DNA from: CAIKMD01 sp963740675 | GTDB taxonomy: Bacteria > Pseudomonadota > Alphaproteobacteria > ATCC43930 > CGMCC-115725 | Assembly (NCBI GenBank): GCA_963740675.1 | Contig: CAVUFS010000004.1 | Span: 558,001-622,000 of the forward strand | Reading direction: 5' to 3' | Length of the DNA: 64,000 bases | In this document: piece after piece, positions 35,185-43,924 of the stretch | Layout of the letters: each line of letters opens with the position of its first letter | How positions within the stretch are numbered: position 1 is the first letter of the stretch | Notes under the pieces: model-generated | The model's input: the letters and a program-made list of their open reading frames with translations, nothing else | Told to the model about the DNA's origin: nothing | Databases searched by the model: none | Position numbers and translations under genes: made by a program

Positions 35185-36510
35185 TCACCGATCATATTCC
35201 TCGGCGATATCCTTGCCGGTGTAGTCTTTCAGCAACGCGGTCGCGATCACCGTGATGACGCAGCAGAGCGCCATATAGATCGCGATCGACATTCCTGTGT
35301 GATAGGTGCCGTAGAGCCAAGTCGCGATCAGCGGCGCCGGACCGCCGGCGATGATCGAGGCAAGCTGATAGCCCATCGATGCACCGCTATAGCGCAGCCG
35401 CGGCGTGAAGGCCTCGGCGATGAGCGCGGCTTGCGGCCCGTATTGGAAATCATGCGCGATCAGCGATGCCGCAACGGCGACGAATATCCAGACCGAGGAC
35501 ATCGTGTCGAGCAGGCCGAAATAGATAAAGCCATAAAGTCCGGTCGCAATCGCGCCAAGGATATAAGTCTTCTTGCGGCCGAAAAGGTCGGACACATGGC
35601 CGGCGAGCGGCGTCGTAATGAACGAGATGCAGGATGCGACCAACACGCCGACCAGCAGCAGATCGCGCGAAACATGGAGAGTTCCCGTGCCGTAAGCGAA
35701 AATGAAAGCGGTGAAGATGTAATAAGGCGCCTGCTGGCCCATGCGCGCGAAAGCGGTCAGCAAAATCTCGACCGGCTGCTTCTTCAACACCTCGATGAAA
35801 GGCGCGCGCTCGATCTTCTTCTCAGCGACGAGCCGGCGGAAGGTCGGCGTCTCGCTGATGCCGAGGCGGATCCAGAGACCGATGCCGACGAGGATGATGC
35901 TAAGGAGAAAGGGTACGCGCCAGCCCCAGGTGAGGAACGCATCGCCCGATATCGTGCTAACCGCCAGCACCATGAGATTGGCGATGAACAGCCCCGCCGG
36001 CACCCCGAATTGCGGCCACGACGCGACGAGGCCGCGCTGGTTGTTATGCCGTGCCCATTCCATCGCCAAGAGGACCGAGCCGCCCCATTCGCCGCCGACA
36101 CCGATGCCCTGAATGAAACGCAGCAGCGTCAGAATGATCGCGCCCCAGATGCCGATCACGGCGTAGCCCGGAACGAAGGCGACGAGGAAGGTCGCTATGC
36201 CCATCAGCATCAAGGTCGCGATCAGCGTCGATTTGCGGCCGATACGGTCGCCGTAATGACCGAAGATTGCCGCGCCGATCGGCCGCGACAGGAAGCCGAC
36301 GAAATAGATCAGAAACGAATTCAGCGTGCCGACGAGCGGATCGCTGTTTGGGAAATAGAGCTTGGCGAAGACCAGCCCGGTGACGGTGCTGTAGAGGAAG
36401 AAATCATACCATTCGATCGTCGTGCCGACGGTCGAGGCGATGACAGCGCGGCGCAGCTCGCTCGCATGATCGATGCCCGAAAGCGGGCCGATGGCTTGTG
36501 TTGTCGCCAT
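35185..36510 (-). CDS. MFS transporter, metabolite:H+ symporter (MHS) type
   Basis: The 441-residue protein has 12 membrane segments. GTTIEWYDFFLYSTVTGLVF at the N-terminus and GHYGDRIGRKSTL (MFS motif A) plus RFIQGIGVGGEWGG are hallmarks of the MHS family (ProP, KgtP, ShiA). A second motif A copy is GHVSDLFGRKKTY. The substrate is not readable. The start MATTQAIGPL at 36510 follows GGGAGAAA; longer starts upstream run through Arg-rich non-membrane sequence and are rejected. Confidence 0.9.
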   Translation of the reverse strand: MATTQAIGPLSGIDHASELRRAVIASTVGTTIEWYDFFLYSTVTGLVFAKLYFPNSDPLVGTLNSFLIYFVGFLSRPIGAAIFGHYGDRIGRKSTLIATLMLMGIATFLVAFVPGYAVIGIWGAIILTLLRFIQGIGVGGEWGGSVLLAMEWARHNNQRGLVASWPQFGVPAGLFIANLMVLAVSTISGDAFLTWGWRVPFLLSIILVGIGLWIRLGISETPTFRRLVAEKKIERAPFIEVLKKQPVEILLTAFARMGQQAPYYIFTAFIFAYGTGTLHVSRDLLLVGVLVASCISFITTPLAGHVSDLFGRKKTYILGAIATGLYGFIYFGLLDTMSSVWIFVAVAASLIAHDFQYGPQAALIAEAFTPRLRYSGASMGYQLASIIAGGPAPLIATWLYGTYHTGMSIAIYMALCCVITVIATALLKDYTGKDIAEEYDR

Positions 36511-36670
36511 GACGTTTTCTCCCAACGCATTCGGTTTTAAGCGCCGCTTAGCGCGGCGCATTTCGCGGCAAGAGTACCGCCGTCCCGGCGAAACCGGCAA
36601 GTCGCCCCCCCGCGTTCGATTCGGCTTGCCATCGGCGACACCTCATCGGCAAAAAGCGAAAGAGGCAGAA

Positions 36671-36942
36671 ATGAGTGGCAGAAAGACGGCACACACGACC
36701 TTCACGCTCGAGCGCGTTTATCCGGCACCGCCGGCGCGGGTGTTCCGCGCCTGGTCAGACCCCGCCGCAAAATGGATCCGTATCGGCGGTCGCGAGCATG
36801 TCTCGGGTGGACCGCCGGACGCCATCCCTCATGCTTTCAGGCGGTGTTCCTCGATGATTTCAACGATGGCGGCGGCCGCGAGTAGGGCACCCACGGCTTG
36901 CTCGATCAGCTCGGCGCGGCGCTCGCCTGCGAGGGGGTTTAG
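36671..36942 (+). pseudogene. Decayed SRPBCC / AHSA1-type gene
   Basis: The start is normal: AGAGG, then ATG 36671 and TTFTLERVYPAPPARVFRAW, the typical opening of Aha1/SRPBCC proteins. After DPAAKW about 17 residues are missing before IGGREHVSGGPPD. Then a larger stretch is gone and the frame has shifted. The family's C-terminus appears in another frame from 36841 as VFLDDFNDGGGRE, a TAG stop, then GTHGLLDQLGAALA. So there are at least two deletions, a frame change and a nonsense codon. The total of 272 bases is about half the normal gene. None of these defects sits at GANTC. Confidence 0.85.
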
Positions 36943-37733
36943 CGCCCCTTGAAGACCGGCTTGCGCTTTTCGGCGAAAGCGCGCCGGCCTTCGGCGAAAT
37001 CCTCGCTCTCCATGCAGCCCTTGGCGATCGCATCGCATTTGGCGCGATCGATATCGCCGCGCGGCTTCATCAGCTCGGCGATGATGCTTTTGGATGCGGC
37101 GATGGAGAGCGGCGCGTTCTCGGCCATGGTGGCGCAATAAGAGCGCGTGAAGCTTTCGAGCTCGGCTTCCGCCGGCGCGCGATTGACGAGGCCCATCGCC
37201 TGCGCCTCGACGCCGTTGAATTGCCGCGCGGTGAAGAGCATCTCGCGTGCGACAGCCGGGCCGACAAGATCGAGCACCTTCTGCACGCCCGAAAGCGTAT
37301 ACGCGATGCCGAGCTTCGCCGCCGGAATACCGAGCCGTGCCGTATCGGCCGCGATGCGCATATCGGTATGCAGCGCGACCAGAAGCCCGCCACCGAGGCA
37401 ATAACCGCGGATCATGGCGATGGTCGGCTTCGTGCAATGCTCGAGGCGATCGAGTGCGTTGCGCATATAGTCGCCGTCGCTCTTGCCAACTTGTGCCGAG
37501 CCGAGCCGTTCCTCGAAGCGATTGATATCGGCCCCCGAGATAAAGGCTTTCTCGCCTGCGCCTTTCAGCACGACGACCCGTACCGCCGGGTCCTTCTCGT
37601 AATGATCGAGGATGGTTGGGATCGCCGCCCACATATCGGGCGCCATCGCATTGAGCTTCGCCGGATTGTTGAACACCATCCAGCCGATCGGTCCGTCGAT
37701 CTCAGCGATCATGCGTTCGGTCGGCGAAATCAT
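36939..37733 (-). CDS. Enoyl-CoA hydratase/isomerase family protein
   Basis: The 264-residue crotonase-fold protein shows the oxyanion-hole segments KAFISGADI and IRGYCLGGGLLVALHTDMRI, then LGIPAAKLGIAYT and LFTARQFNGVEAQAMGLVN. In classical hydratases two Glu residues act in catalysis; here the second position is around LDLVGPAVAREML and is not clearly conserved, so hydratase activity is uncertain. AAGGAG lies 8 bases before ATG 37733. Its last bases overlap the SRPBCC pseudogene on the other strand. Confidence 0.85.
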   Translation of the reverse strand: MISPTERMIAEIDGPIGWMVFNNPAKLNAMAPDMWAAIPTILDHYEKDPAVRVVVLKGAGEKAFISGADINRFEERLGSAQVGKSDGDYMRNALDRLEHCTKPTIAMIRGYCLGGGLLVALHTDMRIAADTARLGIPAAKLGIAYTLSGVQKVLDLVGPAVAREMLFTARQFNGVEAQAMGLVNRAPAEAELESFTRSYCATMAENAPLSIAASKSIIAELMKPRGDIDRAKCDAIAKGCMESEDFAEGRRAFAEKRKPVFKGR

Positions 37734-37800
37734 GCGTTCATCTCCTTGTCGCGCCTGCGCGGAAAATAGAGGACGGTCCAGCTCCGCTCAATGCGCTCGC

Positions 37801-38895
37801 TCAATGCGAATGCCGGTGGTGCAGATCGGGATAGTGCGGGTGGCGATGGACCAGCCGCACATGCGCATGGACATGCGTATGCGGCTCGCACGCAGGATCG
37901 CCGGGCGCATGCGCGTGATGATGGTGCGGATCGTGAACATGGCGATGGTCATGCTCGATTGCTTCATGTGTATGCGCGTGCTCGTGCCGCTCGGCGAGAT
38001 GGAGATAGAGCCCAATCGCCATCAGCGCACCAGCGGCGACCAGCGACATCGTCAGCGGCTCGTCGAATATCGCGAGCGCGATCACCGCGCCGATGAAGGG
38101 CGAAATCGAGTAATAGGCCGCTGTGCGCGCCGTGCCGAGCGCGCGCAGCGCCGCGATATAGAGCGTAAGGCTGACGCCGTAGCCGAAGAAGCCGAGGACC
38201 GCGGCGGCCGCGATTGCCCAAAGCGGCGGCCAATCGACCTGCAGCACCAAGGCCAGCGCGACATTCATCACGCCGGCAGCGAGACCCTTGATCGTCGCGA
38301 TCTGCATCGGGTCGGAAGCCGAGATCTTGCGGGTGAGATTGCTGTCGATCGCCCAGCCGAGACAGGCGGCGACAACGGCCGCTGCGCTCCAGCCGATGGC
38401 ATCGATATGGCCCTGCCACGATAGCAGCCCCGCGCCGAGCAGGATCGCCACGGCGCCGATAGCGATGCGGCTATCGACATTCTCGCGGAACACCATCCAG
38501 GCGATCGCGATGGTGAAGACGCCTTCGAGGTTGAGCAGCAGCGAAGCCGTCGAGGCCGGCGTGCGCGTCAGGCCCATCATCAGCAGGATGGGCGCCACGA
38601 CGCCGCCGGCGAGGATCAGCCCGGCGAGCCAGGGCAGGTCGGAACGGCGCAGCGGCGCCTCGGTCGAGCCGCCGCCGGCCACTCGCCGCATCAGATCGAA
38701 GACAAGCAGTCCGCCGCCCGAGCCGAGATAAAGCAACCCAGCGAGCAGCCAGGGCGAAACATCGCCGAGCAGCAACTTCGAGAGCGGCGTCGTGACGCCA
38801 AAGAGCAGCGCCGACAGCAAAGCCAGCACCGCGCCCGAACGATTCACACCGTGGTGGTGGTCATGGCGATGCTCATGCGGTGGACCGTCATGCAT
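37801..38895 (-). CDS. EamA-family transporter with histidine-rich ends
   Basis: The 364-residue protein has ten membrane segments of the drug/metabolite transporter type (GAVLALLSALLFGVTTPLSK; SLTLYIAALRALGTARTAAY). Unlike ordinary EamA proteins it begins HEHRHDHHHG and ends in about 60 residues packed with His (HDHRHVHDPHHHHAHAPGD and more), including one Cys. Both ends should face the cytoplasm if there are ten helices. His-rich tails are usual in Ni, Zn or Co transporters, so metal binding or metal export is a reasonable guess. Nothing nearby confirms this. Confidence 0.82.
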   Translation of the reverse strand: MHDGPPHEHRHDHHHGVNRSGAVLALLSALLFGVTTPLSKLLLGDVSPWLLAGLLYLGSGGGLLVFDLMRRVAGGGSTEAPLRRSDLPWLAGLILAGGVVAPILLMMGLTRTPASTASLLLNLEGVFTIAIAWMVFRENVDSRIAIGAVAILLGAGLLSWQGHIDAIGWSAAAVVAACLGWAIDSNLTRKISASDPMQIATIKGLAAGVMNVALALVLQVDWPPLWAIAAAAVLGFFGYGVSLTLYIAALRALGTARTAAYYSISPFIGAVIALAIFDEPLTMSLVAAGALMAIGLYLHLAERHEHAHTHEAIEHDHRHVHDPHHHHAHAPGDPACEPHTHVHAHVRLVHRHPHYPDLHHRHSH

Positions 38896-38940
38896 GCCAC
38901 GAGCATAGGGTGCGTGCCGGAGCCGTGCTATGGATCGCCC

Positions 38941-39648
38941 ATGCAGATCGCAGAGCGCCCCTCACCGAATTTCGACGCGCGTCCGGGCGATGGCTGCGTC
39001 GACATTCTGATTCTGCATTACACCGGCATGCGCAGAGCGAAGGATGCGCTGGACCGACTGTGCGATCCCGCCGCGAGGGTCAGCGCGCATTACCTCATCG
39101 ACGAGGACGGCGCGGTCACGCGTTTGGTCGCCGAGGAGAAACGCGCTTGGCATGCTGGAATCTCGTCCTGGCGCGGCCGAAACGATATCAATGGCGCTTC
39201 GATCGGCATCGAACTGGTCAATCCGGGCCATGAATTCGGCTATCGGCGCTTTCCGGAGCCGCAAATGGCCGCGCTCGAGGAGCTGGCAAACGGCATTCTC
39301 GGCCGGCACACAATCCCCGCGCGGCATGTGATCGGCCATTCCGATGTCGCGCCTTTGCGCAAGCAAGACCCCGGTGAACTCTTCGATTGGCAACGTCTGG
39401 CGCGTGTTAGCATCGGGTTTTGGCCCAATTTCACCGGCCAAACGGCCACAAAGCCCCCCGGACTGCGCGAAATCCAGTCATTGCTCGGCGAAATCGGCTA
39501 TTTCTGCCCACAAAGTGGCGCTTTGGATACGGTTACGGCTGCGGCAATCGCCGCTTTCCAGCGGCACTTCAGACCGGAAGGCTGCGATGGCGTCCTCGAC
39601 ATCGAAACGGCCGGCCGGATCGCGATCTGCGCGCGAGAAGTTTCCTGA
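38941..39648 (+). CDS. ampD: N-acetylmuramoyl-L-alanine amidase, AmpD type
   Basis: The 235-residue protein has an amidase_2 domain: ILHYTGM (Zn His), SAHYLIDEDGAV, AWHAGISSWRG and the C-terminal zinc segment HVIGHSDVAPLRKQDPG (His and Asp ligands). A peptidoglycan-binding domain follows (IQSLLGEIGYF; AAIAAFQRHFRP). No signal peptide is visible, so it probably acts in the cytoplasm on recycled anhydro-muropeptides. ATG 38941 is the first start with homology. It is directly upstream of rnpB and divergent from the His-rich transporter. Confidence 0.92.
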   Translation: MQIAERPSPNFDARPGDGCVDILILHYTGMRRAKDALDRLCDPAARVSAHYLIDEDGAVTRLVAEEKRAWHAGISSWRGRNDINGASIGIELVNPGHEFGYRRFPEPQMAALEELANGILGRHTIPARHVIGHSDVAPLRKQDPGELFDWQRLARVSIGFWPNFTGQTATKPPGLREIQSLLGEIGYFCPQSGALDTVTAAAIAAFQRHFRPEGCDGVLDIETAGRIAICAREVS

Positions 39649-39708
39649 CTGGCACCGGTCGGAAATTCCTGCATTTGACTTGGTCACCGCCCCGCGCCTT
39701 TATCGCTT

Positions 39709-40103
39709 AGTCAGACGGCCGGATGGCTACCTTTGCCGCAAGGCGGGGGAGGAAAGTCCGGGCTCCATGGAAGCACGGTGCCGGGTAACGCCCGGCGGGG
39801 GCGACCCTAGGGAAAGTGCCACAGAAACACACCGCCAACCCTCACGCGGCCCTCGGGCCGCATGGGGCGGCAAGGGTGAAATGGTGCGGTAAGAGCGCAC
39901 CGCGCGGTCGGTAACGGCAGCGGCAGGGCAAACCCCACCGGGAGCAAGACCAAGTAGGGATGGCAGAACCTTCGGGTTCAGGCGGGTTTCCGTGCCGCCA
40001 TCCGGGTCGGTCGCGCGAGGCGCCCGGTAACGGGCGTCCCAGATGAATGGCCATCTCTCGCCTCGCGGCGAGGACAGAACCCGGCTTACAGGCCGTCTGG
40101 CAC
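39709..40103 (+). ncRNA. rnpB: RNase P RNA (type A)
   Basis: The catalytic RNA that trims tRNA 5' ends. The P1 stem is GTCAGACGGCC near 39710 paired with GGCCGTCTGGC near 40091. Conserved region I appears as GAGGAAAGTCCGGGCTCC, followed by ACAGAAACA, then GCAAACCCCACCGGGAG, and conserved region V as GACAGAACCCGGCTTACAGG. The length of about 395 nt fits alphaproteobacterial type A RNAs. Exact ends are estimated from P1. Confidence 0.95.
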
Positions 40104-40274
40104 CTATCCCCTCGTGTTACTCGGTCATTTCGTACGCAGACCGCGTGCGGCCCCTCAAAATAAGAACAAAATAAGAACTTCATTTGATTTGGGCGATTAC
40201 TCGGAGCCCGGAGAATTTATCCACTGACTTTCCGCTAAGTCCTGATTTTTCATCGGTTTTTACTAGGTAAAGGT
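40104..40274. other. AT-rich leader region before the mra promoter
   Basis: No gene is present. An 11-bp tandem repeat CAAAATAAGAA occurs twice (40156-40177). TTATCCACT at 40217-40225 is one base off a DnaA box, which may be chance. The AT content is much higher than in the surrounding genes. Confidence 0.5.
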
Positions 40275-40303
40275 TTGACATCCCATATTTTCCCATGTTA
40301 TCC
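40275..40303 (+). promoter_or_regulatory. Predicted sigma70-type promoter of the mra/fts cluster
   Basis: A consensus -35 TTGACA (40275-40280), 17 bases, and -10 TTATCC (40298-40303). The expected transcript start is near 40310, about 90 bases before the mraZ start. The spacer and start region are covered by the MraZ boxes. Confidence 0.75.
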
Positions 40304-40315
40304 CAATTAGTCCCA
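40281..40315. promoter_or_regulatory. MraZ operator: four TGGGA boxes at 10-bp spacing
   Basis: On the minus strand TGGGA occurs four times with exactly 5 bases between copies (plus-strand TCCCA at 40281, 40291, 40301 and 40311). MraZ is known to bind TGGGN repeats separated by 5 nt upstream of its own operon. The boxes overlap the promoter from just after -35 to the transcript start, as expected for repression of the whole division cluster by its first gene product. Confidence 0.92.
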
Positions 40316-40398
40316 ATTCAAGGAGGCGCGCGCAGGGCGGCGTGCGCGCGGTTTCCCGGGACAAGGTCGGTTGTCGCGGCGTGGCTGGGGATCCTGCG

Positions 40399-40854
40399 TT
40401 GGCCCTGTTTTCTTCGACGTATTTCAACAAGATAGACCGCAAGGGACGTGTGTCCGTTCCAGCGGGCTTTCGCGCTGCGCTGAACGGCCAGGCCTTCGCT
40501 GGTATCGTCGTCTTCCCCTCGCCCAAGCTGCAGGCCCTCGATGCGGGGGGTTACGACCGGATCGAGGACATCGCGAAGAGCCTCGACGGCCTGCCCGAAT
40601 TCTCGGACGAATACGAAGCGCTGCAGTCGGTCCTCGGTGAAGCCGAGCAGCTTCCCTTCGACGGCGAGGGCCGCGTCATCCTCTCGCAAGCGCTGATCGA
40701 CCATGCCGGGATCGGCGAGCAGGTCGCCTTCGTCGGCGCCGGCCGCAGCTTCCAGATCTGGGAGCCGGCGCGCTTCCAGCAACATCGCGAAGAGATGCGC
40801 GAGCGCGTACGCCAGCGCGGCTTCACCCTTCCACCGCGGAGCCCGGTCAAGTGA
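40399..40854 (+). CDS. mraZ: Transcriptional regulator MraZ
   Basis: MraZ is a ring-shaped AbrB-fold DNA-binding protein that represses the division and cell-wall cluster. STYFNKIDRKGRVSVPAGFR is the first AbrB-like half and LPFDGEGRVILSQALIDHAG the second. The start is uncertain. Homology begins at LALFSSTY, which favours TTG 40399; GTG 40381 and GTG 40342 are also in frame, and the strong AAGGAGG at 40319-40325 is too far from any of them. With TTG the protein has 151 residues. The stop overlaps rsmH by 4 bases. Confidence 0.9.
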   Translation: MALFSSTYFNKIDRKGRVSVPAGFRAALNGQAFAGIVVFPSPKLQALDAGGYDRIEDIAKSLDGLPEFSDEYEALQSVLGEAEQLPFDGEGRVILSQALIDHAGIGEQVAFVGAGRSFQIWEPARFQQHREEMRERVRQRGFTLPPRSPVK

Positions 40855-41792
40855 CGCAGCCGGGCGCGCATATCCCCGTCCTGCTCGCCGAAGTGATCGC
40901 CGCGTTGAAGCCCCACGATGACGGTCTCTATCTCGACGGTACTTTCGGCGCCGGCGGCTATAGCGAAGCGATGCTGCGCAGCGCGGCGTGCCGCGTCGTC
41001 GCGCTCGACCGCGATCCCGCCGCCGTGGCGCGCGGCGAGGATATGGCAAAGCTCTATGCCGGCCGCCTTACTCTGATCGAAGGCCGCTTCTCGGAGATGG
41101 AGCGGTTGCTCGCGCCGCTCGGCATCACACAGCTTGCCGGTATCGCGCTCGATCTCGGCGTTTCCTCGGCGCAGCTCGACGATCCGGCGCGCGGTTTCTC
41201 TTTCCGCGCCGACGGGCCGCTCGATATGCGCATGGGCGGCGACGGCCGCAGCGCCGCCGATCTCGTCAACAGCGCCGATGAGGGCGAGCTTGCTTCCCTC
41301 ATCCGCGATTACGGCGAAGAGCGTTTCGCGCGCCGCATCGCCCGCGTCATTGTTGCCGCGCGGCCAATGACCCGCACCAACGAGCTCGCGGCTGCGATCC
41401 GCAGCGTCGTGCCCGACACCGGCGGCATCGATCCCGCGACCCGCACCTTCCAGGCGTTGCGCATTGCCGTGAACGAGGAGCTCGACGAGCTCGATCGCGG
41501 TCTCGCGGCGGCTGAGCGGCTGCTCGAGCCCGGCGGACGGCTTGCCGTCGTCGCGTTCCATTCGCTCGAAGATCGCCGCGTCAAAGATTTCCTGCGCCGC
41601 CGCAGTGCCGCCGCGCCGAAAGCGAGCCGCCACGTGCCGGCGACACGCGGTCCCGCGCCGAGCTTCAACCTCATCACCCGCAAGCCGGTCGCGCCGAGCG
41701 CCCAAGAGCTCGCGCGCAATCCCCGCGCGCGCTCCGCCCGCCTGCGCGCTGCCGAACGTACCGCCGCCCCTGCCTGGGAGATCGCCGCATGA
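40851..41792 (+). CDS. rsmH: 16S rRNA m4C1402 methyltransferase RsmH (MraW)
   Basis: The 313-residue protein starts at GTG 40851 and has HIPVLLAEVIAAL, the SAM-binding LDGTFGAGGYSEAML (residues 28-42), and the signature segments ALDLGVSSAQLDDPARGFSF and VVAFHSLEDRRVKDF. It methylates N4 of C1402 in 16S rRNA. It overlaps both neighbours by 4 bases, so it is translationally coupled inside the cluster. Confidence 0.96.
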   Translation: MTQPGAHIPVLLAEVIAALKPHDDGLYLDGTFGAGGYSEAMLRSAACRVVALDRDPAAVARGEDMAKLYAGRLTLIEGRFSEMERLLAPLGITQLAGIALDLGVSSAQLDDPARGFSFRADGPLDMRMGGDGRSAADLVNSADEGELASLIRDYGEERFARRIARVIVAARPMTRTNELAAAIRSVVPDTGGIDPATRTFQALRIAVNEELDELDRGLAAAERLLEPGGRLAVVAFHSLEDRRVKDFLRRRSAAAPKASRHVPATRGPAPSFNLITRKPVAPSAQELARNPRARSARLRAAERTAAPAWEIAA

Positions 41793-42166
41793 GCGTGATC
41801 CGTCCCGGCACCATCGTTTGGTTCTGCATCGTCATCGCCGTGGGCTACGCGATGTTCCAGGTGAAATACGAAGTGATGCAGCAAGAGCAGACGCTCGCCA
41901 GCCTCAACAAGCAGATCACCGAGGGCCGCGAGCAGATCCGCGTTCTCAATGCCGAATGGAGCTACCTCACGCGGCCGAGCCGCATTGAGGAGCTCAGCGC
42001 GCGTTTCCTCCACCTGAACGGCATGAACTCGGCGCAGATCCTGCCGCTGAGCACCGTGCCCGAGCGCCCCGACGCCAGCGCGCCGTCAGCCTCTACGCCG
42101 GCCGCCACGCCATCCGCTTCCACCCCGTCGCGTCTAGCCGCCGCCACTTCGAGGGCCGAACCATGA
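41789..42166 (+). CDS. ftsL: Cell division protein FtsL
   Basis: A 125-residue bitopic protein: short cytoplasmic start, one membrane helix (IVWFCIVIAVGYAMFQVKYE), a leucine-zipper-like coiled coil (LASLNKQITEGREQIRVLNA) ending in the conserved EWSYLTRPSRIEELS, then a Pro/Ser/Ala-rich tail. FtsL joins FtsB and FtsQ and activates FtsW/FtsI. The assignment rests on position and shape, as always for this poorly conserved protein. It overlaps rsmH and ftsI by 4 bases each. Confidence 0.93.
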   Translation: MSVIRPGTIVWFCIVIAVGYAMFQVKYEVMQQEQTLASLNKQITEGREQIRVLNAEWSYLTRPSRIEELSARFLHLNGMNSAQILPLSTVPERPDASAPSASTPAATPSASTPSRLAAATSRAEP

Positions 42167-43924
42167 GCACCTCACCGCCGCGCGATCCGAATCCCTGCCG
42201 TCCGCGCCATTTCCGGCCGGGCCCGTGCGGGCCTGAGCCGCAAGAAGGCCCGGCCAAACAATGGATCGAAACCAGCCGCACGCGCCTCATCATCGCCGGC
42301 GCGCTGATGGGTCTCGCGTTTGTCGTGATCTCGGCCCGGCTCGTCGAGGTCTCGGGATTCAAGGCCGGCGACAATCGCTTCGCGCATGTCAGCACGCCGA
42401 CACGCGTCGAGACCAGCCGCGCCGACATCGTCGACCGCAACGGCGTGCTGTTGGCGACAACACTCACGACACCGTCGCTCTATGCCGATCCCAAGACCAT
42501 CGGCGATGCGCATATCGACATGCGCAGCGCGGCCCGCAAGCTCGTTCAGGTCCTGCCCGATCTCAACGAGATCCGAAGTTTATGCGAAGCTCACCTCCGA
42601 CAAGAGCTTCGTCTGGCTGAAGCGCCAACTGACACCGCGCCAGATGGCGTCCGTCAACGCGCTGGGCATTCCCGGGCTCGATTTCGAGAACGAAGAAAAG
42701 CGCATCTACCCGCAGGGCCGCGCCTTCGCGCATGTCGTCGGCTACGCCGGCATCGACAACAAAGGCCTCGCCGGGATCGAGCGCAGCTTCGATAAATCGC
42801 TGCGCAGCCGGCACGACCCGCTGCAACTCTCAGTCGACCTGCGTATCCAATCGATCCTCCGCGCCGAGATCGCCAAGCAGATGACGGCATTCACCGCCGT
42901 CGGCGGCAGTGGCATTGTCATGGACGTCCATACCGGCGAGGTCCTTGCTCTGGTCTCGCTGCCCGATTTCGATCCGAACGATCCTGGCGCGACCCCGACC
43001 GAGAATCTCTTCAATCGTGTCACGCTCGGCACTTACGAGATCGGCTCGGTCTTCAAGATCTTCACCGTGGCGATGGCGCTCGACGATCACGTCACTTCCC
43101 TCGCCGGCGGTTACGACGCGAGCCATCCTATCCAGATTGATCGCTTCACCATTCATGACGATCACGCGCAGAACCGCTGGCTCTCGGTGCCCGAGATCTT
43201 CATGTACTCGTCGAATATCGGCGCGGCCAAGATGGCGGTCGATGTCGGCGCCGACCGGCAGCGCGAGTTCCTCGGCAAGCTCGGCCTGCTGAAGGCGCCG
43301 AATTTCGAGCTGCCGGAAATCGCCGCGCCACTGGTGCCGACGGCCTGGCGGCCGGTCAACGTCATGACCATCGGCTTCGGTCACGGTATTTCGGTGAGCC
43401 CGCTGCAGATCGCGAGCGCGGTGAGCACCGTTGCCAATGGCGGTACCAAGCATCCCGCGACAATCGTCAAACGGCCCGACAGCGAGCCCGTGCCCGGCCA
43501 ACAAGTCATGTCGGAAGCGACCTCGATCGAGATGCGCAAGCTGCTGCGTCTCGTCGTCGAGAAAGGCACCGGCAAGCTCGCCGAAGCGCCCGGCTATGTC
43601 GTCGGCGGCAAGACCGGCACGGCCGAGAAGGTCTCCGGCAAAAAATACAACACGCATTCGCTGATGTCGTCGTTCGCCGGCGTCTTCCCAGCGAACGATC
43701 CGCGCTACTTCATCATGATCTCGATCGACGAGCCACACGGCAACAAGCAGTCGTTCGGCTATGCGACTGCCGGCTGGGTCGCGGCGCCGGGCGTTTCGCG
43801 CAGTGTCGAGCGCATGGCGTCGCTGCTCGGAATTCAACCCGTCGACGAAGATTCGCCTGAAATTCGCCGTTCTTTGATGGTCGGCTTGCCGTCACCGTCG
43901 GGGCGGAAATTTGCGGCTAACTGA
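42163..43924 (+). CDS. ftsI: Septal peptidoglycan transpeptidase FtsI / PBP3 (apparent +1 frameshift)
   Basis: FtsI crosslinks septal peptidoglycan as the partner of FtsW. The N-terminus has a membrane anchor (LIIAGALMGLAFVVISARL) and the PBP dimerisation domain (RADIVDRNGVLLATTL). The transpeptidase domain has SVFK (SxxK), YSSNIG (SxN) and GGKTGTAEK (KTG). The frame changes at GAGATC 42568-42573. Removing one A recreates GAGTC, joins LVQVLPDLNE to SEVYAKLTSDKS and gives 586 residues. FtsI is normally essential and the rest of the gene is intact, so the break is very unlikely to be real. The 3' end overlaps murE. Confidence 0.94.

Noticed and set aside
40217..40225. DnaA box TTATCCACT before mraZ
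   Set aside because: A single near-match without a cluster of other boxes is not enough to call a regulatory or origin site.
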